This document shows, in pieces, positions 1 through 7,400 of a stretch of 38,126 nt of DNA (its first letter is position 1; every line of letters starts with the position of its first letter). The translations under genes and the position numbers were made by a program. The notes under the pieces are model-generated. The model saw only the letters and a program-made list of their open reading frames with translations, was not told where the DNA came from and did not search any database. This stretch comes from a virus, in the IMG/VR virus record IMGVR_UViG_3300029985_000088, positions 1-38,126 of that record. One strand, given 5' to 3'.

Positions 1-633
1 AATCCTAACGCTCCGCCGCTTGTACCAAGAGGTAAGGCTGCGAAACGTCGAACTCAAGTTCTTATCGTCCCAGACGGCCTCGGGTATCTTACCTCCACAC
101 TCACCACTCCCGAGCGACTCGCAACCGTTAGCCTCGCCGCAATCTCCCGCTTCGCCCAAATCATCAACGACCAGCGCAACTTCCGCGCCCAGCGGTTCTC
201 AAAGCGTGAGCGGTACACCCTGGACCAGCTTATCGCAGGATCAGGTGAGGGAGGTTATCGCGCGACATTACACCTCCCCCCCGACCAGGCCCGAATCATC
301 TACGAACTCGCCAAGACGGTTAACGTGCCAGTGCAAGCCATTCTGCCATTACTCTTGTCGTACGGACTCGAATACCTCGCACGTGAACTACGGGCCACTA
401 AAAATGCACCAACCCCTAAGCAACCCACCCCACTCGTAAGGGAGAATAATGCAGTATCTAGAACTCCCGAAAGCAGAGCGCCAAGCAGCGAACCAGCTCA
501 AGAACTATCGCCCGTTCCAACCCCTCGAAGTGCTGCCGGGGTTCAACGTCCCACACCTCCTGAGGCCGGGGCGGTGCGTAGTCCGAGTGTACTACCCAAA
601 CGGTTCGCACCGAAGCGGTTTACTACTGACTGA
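1..633 (+). CDS. Hypothetical protein, 5' end cut by the window edge
   Basis: Reading frame 1 is open from the first base to a TGA at 631-633 (210 codons before the stop). The first about 140 residues look like a real protein: a helix-rich stretch with SRFAQIINDQRNFRAQRFSKRERY, then a second helical part reading LPPDQARIIYELAKTVNVPV and LLLSYGLEYLARELRA. No start codon is present before an in-frame GTG at 325, so the true start lies outside the window. The last about 60 residues are Pro/Ser/Arg-rich and overlap the next gene (from 449) out of frame for 185 bases. This tail is probably disordered and may have arisen by overprinting or loss of an earlier stop. I do not recognise the family. Codons in the non-overlapping part end mostly in C or G, like the neighbours, which supports coding. 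Confidence 0.55.
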   Translation, partial: NPNAPPLVPRGKAAKRRTQVLIVPDGLGYLTSTLTTPERLATVSLAAISRFAQIINDQRNFRAQRFSKRERYTLDQLIAGSGEGGYRATLHLPPDQARIIYELAKTVNVPVQAILPLLLSYGLEYLARELRATKNAPTPKQPTPLVRENNAVSRTPESRAPSSEPAQELSPVPTPRSAAGVQRPTPPEAGAVRSPSVLPKRFAPKRFTTD

Positions 634-856
634 TAAGCGTGAGAAGCTCACCGCACTCGGACACATCATCGCTGTCCATCCGTTCAACGAGCACGGACTA
701 AAGCTTAGCGACTTCATCATCTTCGAGCCCCATCACGAGTATGAACTCGACTACACAGACGATGACGGCGAGTTTGTCCCCTATGTTGTCCTCAACGAGA
801 ATGCTATACTCGGAGTTGTACACCCGCCGCCTGTGAGGCTCATCACCCATGCTTGA
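449..856 (+). CDS. GroES-like (Cpn10) co-chaperonin
   Basis: The 135-residue product appears to be a phage version of the GroES lid of the GroEL folding chamber. After a 35-40 residue N-terminal extension, the order of elements follows Cpn10: a first strand (GRCVVRVYY), a mobile-loop-like segment (RSGLLLTDKR) whose LLL matches the hydrophobic IVL-type tripeptide that binds GroEL, then GHIIAV, LKLSDFIIFEP (compare vGDxVlF), an acidic turn with EFVPYVVLNENAILGVV (compare the yxxvxExDIlavv end of GroES), and a short proline tail. GroES is about 97 residues, so this one is longer at the N-terminus. The ATG at 449 has a good Shine-Dalgarno (AAGGGAG). Phage GroES homologues such as T4 gp31 help fold the major capsid protein, which is a reasonable inference here. 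The assignment is by pattern only. Confidence 0.6.
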   Translation: MQYLELPKAERQAANQLKNYRPFQPLEVLPGFNVPHLLRPGRCVVRVYYPNGSHRSGLLLTDKREKLTALGHIIAVHPFNEHGLKLSDFIIFEPHHEYELDYTDDDGEFVPYVVLNENAILGVVHPPPVRLITHA

Positions 857-941
857 GCCATCGTTATTCTTCACTGTTATCGCTATCCTCATTGCCCTCG
901 TGTTTATCATCATTACCGATGACACTAACAACTACGATTAG
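849..941 (+). CDS. 30-residue single-span membrane peptide
   Basis: A small frame starts at an ATG inside the last codons of the co-chaperonin gene and ends at a TAG at 939-941, just before the AGGAGG ribosome site of the next gene. The product has a short N-terminus (MLEPSLF), one hydrophobic helix of about 20 residues (FTVIAILIALVFIIIT) and an acidic/Asn tail (DDTNNYD). The shape is that of a one-pass membrane peptide. It lies two genes upstream of the endolysin, so a role in lysis (small holin, antiholin or spanin-like part) is possible but not shown. The exact fit between the flanking genes and the clear membrane pattern argue that it is real. It could also be an incidental hydrophobic frame. 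Confidence 0.5.
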   Translation: MLEPSLFFTVIAILIALVFIIITDDTNNYD

Positions 942-950
942 GAGGCCCAC

Positions 951-1244
951 ATGAACTTGCTCTCTATCTTATCCTCAGTGTACTCAGTGATCCAACCGTT
1001 CCTCGGTAGCCCAGCGGGCCAGCGTATCGACGCTGCAGCATCGGCCATCCTCATGGCTTACGTCATGCAGAAGGCATCCGTGGTCATCGACGGATACACC
1101 GTCAGCGCCGCGAACACAGGAGGCGTCCCGATCGCGTTCAAGCTCACCGATCTCGGCGTGGCAGTTGCCCATATCGTCGCTGGACAAGAAGGCGACATTA
1201 CTGTAGGTTCAACCGTCATTTCTATCGTGAAGAACCCTGCTTAA
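951..1244 (+). CDS. Hypothetical protein upstream of endolysin
   Basis: A 97-residue protein beginning MNLLSILSSVYSVIQPFLG with a near-consensus ribosome site (AGGAGG, 945 region). The first half is mildly hydrophobic (AAASAILMAYVMQKASVVIDGY) but is not a convincing membrane span. The second half is a Val/Gly/Thr-rich beta-like segment with AFKLTDLGVAVAHIVAGQEG and TVGSTVISIVKNPA. The TAA stop overlaps the ATG of the amidase gene by one base (TAATG), so the two are probably translated together. Its place between a membrane peptide and an endolysin suggests a lysis-linked or virion-accessory role, but no family is recognised. Confidence 0.65.
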   Translation: MNLLSILSSVYSVIQPFLGSPAGQRIDAAASAILMAYVMQKASVVIDGYTVSAANTGGVPIAFKLTDLGVAVAHIVAGQEGDITVGSTVISIVKNPA

Positions 1245-1774
1245 TGCAAATCATCCCGGTTAATTACCCCGAGCCGCAGAGTCAGATGACCTTGCGGCTC
1301 ATCGGTCAAATCACTGACCTAATCATCCACCACTCCGACGGACCGACGATGCAGAGCCCACTCGACATAGACGCCGAGCACCGCGTGCGCGGCATGTGTA
1401 TGATAGGGTACAACTACATCATCAACGGCGAAGGTCAGGTATACGCAGGCCGTCCGCTCATCTATGTACCGTCAGCCGCGTACGGACGCAACCCGGAGTC
1501 GGTCAATGTGTGTGTGCTAGGGGATTTCCAGAGCGACGATCCTGGGTATACCGGCGTACCTACGGGGGCCCAGATTGACGCCCTCATGGCGCTGAGTATC
1601 CAACTCCACCACCAGTACAGCACCATTGTTCGAACCATTGGGCATTGCGACGTAGCTACTATGTTCTACCCGAACGACACAGCGGACTATTCTACTGCGT
1701 GTCCCGGCGACAAACTGTACCTGCTCCTCCCCACGATCAAGTCAGCGATCACTAAGGCGATGGCCTCCCTGTAA
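1244..1774 (+). CDS. Endolysin, N-acetylmuramoyl-L-alanine amidase (Amidase_2/PGRP type)
   Basis: A zinc amidase that cuts the bond between muramic acid and L-alanine in peptidoglycan to release progeny phage. The 176 residues are almost entirely the catalytic domain. The signature elements are visible in order: IIHHSDG with the first zinc histidine at about H29, the core GYNYII with GEGQVYAGRP (residues 55-71), and the second half with GHCDV (H134) and CPGDKL (C153). H29, H134 and C153 match the His-His-Cys zinc set of the Amidase_2 family. There is no signal peptide and no separate cell-wall-binding domain, so export would need a holin. It starts at an ATG overlapping the previous TAA and is followed by PhoH. 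The size is typical of small phage amidases. Confidence 0.9.
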   Translation: MQIIPVNYPEPQSQMTLRLIGQITDLIIHHSDGPTMQSPLDIDAEHRVRGMCMIGYNYIINGEGQVYAGRPLIYVPSAAYGRNPESVNVCVLGDFQSDDPGYTGVPTGAQIDALMALSIQLHHQYSTIVRTIGHCDVATMFYPNDTADYSTACPGDKLYLLLPTIKSAITKAMASL

Positions 1775-1786
1775 AGGCGTGACTAC

Positions 1787-2440
1787 TTGTTAAAGCTAAC
1801 GCGCACGAAGTTCGCCCTCGCCCCAACCTGTAAGACAGAAGCCCAGCAGACGTTCTGTAACAACGTCCTAGAGAACACGATCTCCTTCGGTATCGGTTAC
1901 CCCGGTACCGGGAAGACCCACGGGGCCGCACTAGCGGCTCTCTCTTTACTCCGAGAAGGTAAGGTGTTGAGCATCCTCGTCCTTCGGCCAGCAGTGGCCG
2001 TCGGACGTGAGATCGGATACCTCCCCGGCGACGAGCAGGACAAGATAGGTCCGTACAACAGTCACATCTTAGAGATCCTCACAAGCATGGTAGGTGACGA
2101 GGACATCATCGACAGCCTCATTGAAGAGGGCGTCATCGCGTTCCGGCACGTTGGGTTCTTGCGCGGTTCGAACTTCAACAATGTCGTAGCTCTCATTGAC
2201 GAAGCCCAGAACCTTACGAAGGAAGAACTCTACCTCCTGCTCACGCGCATCGGCGACAACAGTAAGCTCGTGTTGATCGGAGATTCGAAGCAGACCGACA
2301 TCCCGGATTCAGGCCTTGAGGAAGTCATCGGCATGATCGACGATCTCAAGGGAGTATCGGTCACAAGGTTCACAGCAGATGACTGCGTTCGACATGGTAT
2401 AGTAAAGGAAATCATAAAGCGGTTCTACGAGGACGCATAA
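1787..2440 (+). CDS. phoH: PhoH-like P-loop ATPase
   Basis: A 217-residue P-loop ATPase of the PhoH family, which belongs to the superfamily 1 helicase-like group. It shows an upstream Q-type motif (KTEAQQTF, about residues 16-23), Walker A GYPGTGKT (37-44), the conserved LRPAVAVGREIGYLPGD block (66-82), Walker B ALIDEAQN (135-142, D138/E139) and the LIGDSKQTD motif III. These are the hallmark blocks of PhoH. The biological role is uncertain in phages; it is often carried by marine and freshwater phages and has been linked to phosphate stress or RNA handling. The start is a TTG at 1787 preceded by AAGGCG. The gene runs into terL with a one-base TAATG overlap, an unusual partner for a packaging gene. 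Confidence 0.87.
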   Translation: MLKLTRTKFALAPTCKTEAQQTFCNNVLENTISFGIGYPGTGKTHGAALAALSLLREGKVLSILVLRPAVAVGREIGYLPGDEQDKIGPYNSHILEILTSMVGDEDIIDSLIEEGVIAFRHVGFLRGSNFNNVVALIDEAQNLTKEELYLLLTRIGDNSKLVLIGDSKQTDIPDSGLEEVIGMIDDLKGVSVTRFTADDCVRHGIVKEIIKRFYEDA

Positions 2441-4050
2441 TGTTCGACCAGTTCAGAGAAGTCCTTCAGGGACTTGAAGAGTTTGGGGATGCTCCGCCGA
2501 TCGCGGGCGTCCCTATTTTCATTCCTGAAGAACGCCCCCAGTGGCTCTACGACTTCTGTATAGACATTTGTGGACACTATAAACTTCAACCCCAGCCCCA
2601 CTACGAGATGATTAACTTCATCGAGCGTATCGTGGGGGACTGCCACTTTAACTCGACGGTGGATACCGAAGCGTACATGATGCTCGTGCCCCGGGGTAAC
2701 TACAAGACCACTATCGCCGCCGAGGATCTCTGCGTCGGCATCCTCACGAAGAACCCTAACGCGCGTATCCTTATCACCTCGAACACAAAAGAACTGGCCG
2801 AGGATCGCGTTACCGCTATCAAGAACCACTTTGAGAAGAACGAATCTTTTAAGAAGGAGTACGGCAATGATTGGAAGCCCGCGCATCGTGAAGGCGTCTG
2901 GAATAATAATTCAATTCTTATATCGAAACGCACTGAGAATTTCCGTGAGCCTAGTATTATGGCTGCTGCGGTCGGATCCGAGGTCACCGGGAAGCACTTC
3001 AATTACATCGTGGCAGACGATCTTGTTGATTTTAGAAACACTCGAAAGAAGGAACAAAGAGATAAGGTCTACGAGTACCTCTCTAACCTCTGGTCACTCC
3101 TAGACGGCGGCGGCGTCCTCTTCGTCATCGGCACCCACTGGCATCCCGATGATGCGTACGTGCGCCTGCGTAAGCGCGACAAGAAGCGCGTAGAGGACGG
3201 CAAGAAGCCGTTCTACCAGTATTACATCCGCAATTGTTACGACGGTCCTAACGGCCTCTACTTCCCCAAAGAGTACCCGCATGAGCGCCTGGAGTTCATT
3301 CGCGAAGAGAACCCGCAGCGTTTCGCATCGAACTACCTAAATCAACCCGTAGCGAATGAAGACCTGGTATTCAAAGAGGAATTCCTCGTCGAGAAAGATT
3401 TCGACTACTTCACCCAGGGCGGACGCGGCATCGTGCAGGACGGGAACATGAAGATCCCAGTCGATGCCGTCATGTGTTGGGATACGGCGGGCACGAAACA
3501 GAACGTACGGTCGGACTATCACGGGCTTACAATACGCGGCACCGACGTTACGAAGCGTATATGGACCCTCGTCGCCGAACAGAAGAAGGGCACCGTCAGC
3601 GAGGTGGTCTCGCGGGTCGTTGCACTCATATCGTTGTACAGGCCCCGTGTACTCATCATTGAGGCCGTCGGTGCGTACGATCACTGGAAAGAGAAGGTCG
3701 AGGAGCGGCTCAAAGAGTTCGACATTCGCGTGTCTATCGTCGAGTCCCAGCATCGCGGCATCCCTAAAGAGGAGCGGATCGCCATGCTAGAGCCCAACTG
3801 GTCAGCTCGTAAGTGGGTCATCAAGCCCGACCAGGAGGACCTTAAGGGGCAGATTTTCAGCTTTTCAATGGATAACAAGCTAGCACACGATGACATCATT
3901 GACTCGTTCGCTATGGGTGAAGGGCAGTACCGAGACCCTGGGGACATGTCGTTCACGTACGAAGAGGACTCGACTGACTACGAATATCTGAATCATCTGC
4001 AAGAGCAAGGCGTTCGTACTGGAGGATTCTTTACACGCCGTAGACGATAA
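2440..4050 (+). CDS. terL: Terminase large subunit
   Basis: The DNA packaging motor of 536 residues, with an N-terminal ATPase and a C-terminal RNase H-fold nuclease. The ATPase has a variant Walker A, VPRGNYKTT (residues 83-91, K89), typical of terminases in which the loop is not the classic GxxGxGKT, and Walker B NYIVADD (188-194). Motif GTHWHPDD (231-238) follows as the coupling-type segment. The nuclease half shows the first acidic residue in MCWDTAG (D348), a second in LIIEAVGAYDHW (E408) and a third cluster LAHDDIIDSFA (D484-D488). The protein ends in a basic tail (TRRRR). No small terminase gene is recognised nearby; the first truncated gene or one of the small proteins could fill that role. 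It starts by a one-base overlap with phoH. Confidence 0.93.
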   Translation: MFDQFREVLQGLEEFGDAPPIAGVPIFIPEERPQWLYDFCIDICGHYKLQPQPHYEMINFIERIVGDCHFNSTVDTEAYMMLVPRGNYKTTIAAEDLCVGILTKNPNARILITSNTKELAEDRVTAIKNHFEKNESFKKEYGNDWKPAHREGVWNNNSILISKRTENFREPSIMAAAVGSEVTGKHFNYIVADDLVDFRNTRKKEQRDKVYEYLSNLWSLLDGGGVLFVIGTHWHPDDAYVRLRKRDKKRVEDGKKPFYQYYIRNCYDGPNGLYFPKEYPHERLEFIREENPQRFASNYLNQPVANEDLVFKEEFLVEKDFDYFTQGGRGIVQDGNMKIPVDAVMCWDTAGTKQNVRSDYHGLTIRGTDVTKRIWTLVAEQKKGTVSEVVSRVVALISLYRPRVLIIEAVGAYDHWKEKVEERLKEFDIRVSIVESQHRGIPKEERIAMLEPNWSARKWVIKPDQEDLKGQIFSFSMDNKLAHDDIIDSFAMGEGQYRDPGDMSFTYEEDSTDYEYLNHLQEQGVRTGGFFTRRRR

Positions 4051-4059
4051 TGTGATAAA
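4030..4059 (+). promoter_or_regulatory. Candidate sigma-70 promoter (extended -10)
   Basis: The end of terL holds a TTTACA (4030-4035), then 18 bases, then TGTGATAAA (4051-4059), which reads as an extended -10 (TGn plus GATAAA). It would drive the small lysine-rich genes, the cysteine-module fibre and the portal. A perfect TTGACA lies just downstream (4063-4068), but its -10 position would fall on the ribosome site and start codon of the next gene. Support is by eye only. Confidence 0.3.
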
Positions 4060-4088
4060 ATGTTGACAACTGACGAAAGAGGTGTTTC

Positions 4089-4319
4089 ATGGCTGCTAAG
4101 AACTCAAAACCAGACGCACAAGCGACGAGTCTTCCTTCGATCTACAGCGCACTCAGCGGAGGCAAAGATTCAAAGGAGCCTAACAAAGTAACGAAGATCT
4201 ACAACGACTTGCAAGGTGGAGCGGGTAAAGGCTCGGGCAAGAGCGGCAAAGGCTCAAGCATGGGCACGAACGAAATGGGCCTCCCAAAGAATACCGGCAA
4301 GGGCTACGGACAGAAGTAG
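4089..4319 (+). CDS. Small Lys/Gly/Ser-rich protein
   Basis: A 76-residue basic, probably disordered protein. The first part (PDAQATSLPSIYSALSGG) may form a short helix and the second part is a low-complexity GKGSGKSGKGSS-type run ending KGYGQK. A Shine-Dalgarno-like GAAAGAGG precedes the ATG at 4089. It is followed after one base by another small lysine-rich gene and then by the large fibre gene. Together with the genes at 4321, 14810 and 20323 it forms a set of basic low-complexity proteins scattered among virion genes. They may bind DNA or negatively charged virion surfaces, but no function can be read from the sequence. Confidence 0.6.
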   Translation: MAAKNSKPDAQATSLPSIYSALSGGKDSKEPNKVTKIYNDLQGGAGKGSGKSGKGSSMGTNEMGLPKNTGKGYGQK

Positions 4320-4320
4320 T

Positions 4321-4482
4321 ATGAAGAAAGATAAAGGTCCCAGCGTTGCCAAGAAAGTCGGCATGAAGATCGACGCACTTGTTGGGAAACACCCGTTAAA
4401 GAAAGCCCCCGTGGGCATCGCAAATAAAAAGGGTCCAGATAAGCACGATAAAAAAGAACCGAAGAAACCGCACAAGGGGTAG
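4321..4482 (+). CDS. Small lysine-rich protein
   Basis: A 53-residue very basic protein beginning MKKDKGPSVAKKVG with a short helical core (MKIDALVGKHPLKKA) and a tail of Lys/Pro/His (KKEPKKPHKG). The frame is open further upstream to an ATG at 4216, but that part overlaps the previous gene in another frame and reads as a shadow. The ATG at 4321, one base after the previous TAG, is therefore preferred. The AAGGGG within its last codons doubles as the ribosome site for the next gene. It resembles the 51-residue protein at 20323 in size and composition. Function unknown. Confidence 0.55.
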   Translation: MKKDKGPSVAKKVGMKIDALVGKHPLKKAPVGIANKKGPDKHDKKEPKKPHKG

Positions 4483-4486
4483 GGTG

Positions 4487-7400
4487 ATGATAAAGAAAAG
4501 TAAGGCACTTGCAGTATTAGGCGCGGTTGCCTTACTGTTTTCTGCTGTCGTTCCTCCGCAGCCTGTTAGAGCGGACTACGCTGTCATACAGAAGCAGCTT
4601 GCTATCACGAGCACGACGGTTACGCCCGCTAACGGTCTAACTCTTCTGCCTCTTACGGGTCAAAGCTCGTGTACGGTAGAGATTATAGGCACCGCTGCGG
4701 GCACTACTCAGGTCCTACAGAACGGAACGTGGACGAATGTTGATTCCGTACAACCTTCAGGGACCGGGGCTGCTAGTCCAACAGTTAGTGGACCGGGAAC
4801 CTTCATCGCCAACTGCGGCGGTATGCAAGGGTACCAGTTCGTGCCTACGTCTGTCACTGGGACAGCGACAATCTCCGTCCTCGCAAACGGCGGAGTCAGC
4901 CGTATCCTCGGCGCAGGAGTTAACGGCGGTCGCACAATCGTTGCGGGCTCAGGTCCTATCACAGTTACTAATGCGGGCAATACAGCGACAGTAAGCCTTA
5001 CCGACCCGCTCCCTGTCCTCTACGGAGGTACGGGAGCAACGGCTCTCCCTGCTGGGTGTCTGCAGAGTAACGGCACGGTCGTTACGAGTATAGGCAGTAG
5101 CTGCGGCACTGGGTCCGGTACGATCACAGCGGTAACGGGTACGGGGAACATAGACGTAACGGCTGGGGCTACCCCGGTCGTTTCGATTACGAACTCCCCT
5201 ACATTCACAGGGAATGAAACTTTAGGTATCTCTGGACGGTACTCTGACGGCGGCTCGGGAGCAAGCCTCTTAGATATTAATAATGGGTTAACTGGCGGGT
5301 TCACTCAGATCGGTACCTATAATAACAGTGCTAATTTTGTTAATGGTGTAGGCGGGCAGCTCCTCGGCATAGGCCTATCAATGACTGCCCCTGAGGTAGT
5401 AATCGACACAGCGGGCGATGTTTCGTCCGCAGGATCATTTTACTCTGCTGCCCTGACTTCTGGGCAGTGCTTAAGCGCCGGTGCTTCCGGTAAGATACAG
5501 TCCTCCGGTACAACCTGCGGAGGATCGTTCACGTCGATCACCGGGACCGCCCCTATCACAGTCACCTCAGGCGCTTCCCCCGTCGTATCGTGCTCAACCT
5601 GCCTCACCGGCTTGACTGCGGGGAGCAATGTATTCGTCGGTACGGGCCCGAGCCCGGGCGTTGCCGTTACGAACGCGCCTAGCTTCACCGGCCAATTGTC
5701 GGCAGCTAACCTTAAAGATACTGCGTTGACCTCAGGGGATTGTCTTACATCCACTGCGGGTGTTATCACCTCAACGTCCACAGCTTGCGCGGGCGGCCCT
5801 GTCGGGTCACTTACGGCGGGTAGCAACATAGTGTTAACCTCGCCTAGCCCTAACGTTATCAACGTAGCGGTTACGGCTGCTCCCACATTCAGTAATGTGA
5901 CAGATTCCGCTCTCACGGCTGGGCATTGCTTACAGGCCTCTACCGGCGGTTTACTTGCTGTTACCGGCGGGGCATGCGCCACTGTAGGTTTGCTTTACGG
6001 CAACACGACTGCATCGTTCATTATGCCTGCTGTAGGATCGTCAGTAACTGTTGCTACTAACCTGGCGGCTAGTGCTGACCCCTATATGCCTGTCACTATA
6101 TCAGACGGGTCTAGTAACGTAGTCTCCGGTGTGTATAGCAACGCAGGCGGCACTTTCACGACGAAAGCAATCATTCTAGGCGCAGCGGGCAACTCTCTAG
6201 TGCCAGGGTCGTGGATCTATACGGGCTCAGGGACCTACGGCACAGGCAACGGTACGGTAACTGGCTTAACTGCGGGTAACGATATAGTAGTAGGCACAGG
6301 GCCTACTCCCGCTGTAGCAGTAACAAACGCTCCCAGCTTCACCGGCCCGCTGTCAGCACTTACTATAGCGGGAACCGGGCTTACTACGGGCGAGTGTGTG
6401 CAGGCATCATCGCTCGGCGTGCTGACCACGCAACCTGGCGGCCCCTGCGTTACGGGCATTGTAGCGGGCGCGAATATTGTTGTCTCCGGCTCAGACCCAA
6501 CCCCAGGGGTTGCGGTTACTGCAGCGCCTTCGTTTACGAATGAGCAAATCTCGAACCACATTGCTTTAGGTACTGCAGGTACCGACCCCAGCGGGGGCTT
6601 AGGGCAAATCATATTCGCGAACGCTTCGGGCTACCAAACACAACTCACCTACATGTTTCCGACCCAATCAGATCCAGTAAACACAATTACTCCAGCTATT
6701 ATGGGTTGGGGCTCGAATACGACAGCGTTCTTCGCCGAGGATACTAGCGGTAACGTCGGTATTCCCGGCGTAATGCACGCTACTTCGTTTACGGGCGCAG
6801 GCACGGGGCTTACTGGCGTCGTTACAACTGTGTCCGGTACGGGCAACACATCTTCGACGGGCGGAACGACGCCTACGGTAAGCATCACGGCAGCACCTTC
6901 GTTTAGTCAGGTTTACGACACAGGACTCACGAACGCTACCTGTGTCGCCGTGTCCAGCTCAGGCATTCTCGTGTCAGCCGAAATCCAGTGCCCAGGCTCC
7001 AAGGTGAGCGCGTCCTTTGTGATCCCAGCCGTGGGCTCTACCGTAGCAATAACAATAGGCAACGGAAGAACCTGGCCTGTAAACCTTCTCCACGTAAACA
7101 TTAGCGACGGCACAAACTCTATGGCAGGCGTAATCACTTCAGGGGCTACGTCAACGACCCTCACCGTAGAAAACGTGGGTATGTGGGCTGGGGCCGTAGG
7201 CAACACAATGACTACGTCGGCCATTATAGAGCCTGGGTCTGCCTTCGTACCGGCTCCTGTGTTTACAAACATAACAGACTCCTCCCTGCTTCAGAATCGT
7301 TGTGTACAGTCCAGCACTTTATTTGCCTTAGGGTCCAGTCCTGCGGGATGCCCTGTGGGAAGGACTAACGCAACTTTCGTTATCCCTGCAGTAGGGGCAT

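Noticed and set aside
20-439. Plus-strand frame of 139 residues
   Set aside because: Ser/Pro-rich composition with poor third-base pattern; it is a shadow of the frame-1 gene, which reads as an ordered protein over the same bases.
4063-4068. Perfect TTGACA as a -35 box
   Set aside because: At 16-18 bases downstream there is only the ribosome site and start codon of the next gene, with no -10.
4216-4320. Upstream extension of the 53-residue lysine-rich gene
   Set aside because: It overlaps the previous gene out of frame and reads as Ala/Arg-rich shadow; the ATG at 4321 fits better.
5440-5982. Minus-strand frame of 180 residues
   Set aside because: Antisense shadow of the Thr/Ala/Gly-rich fibre gene, with no motif.
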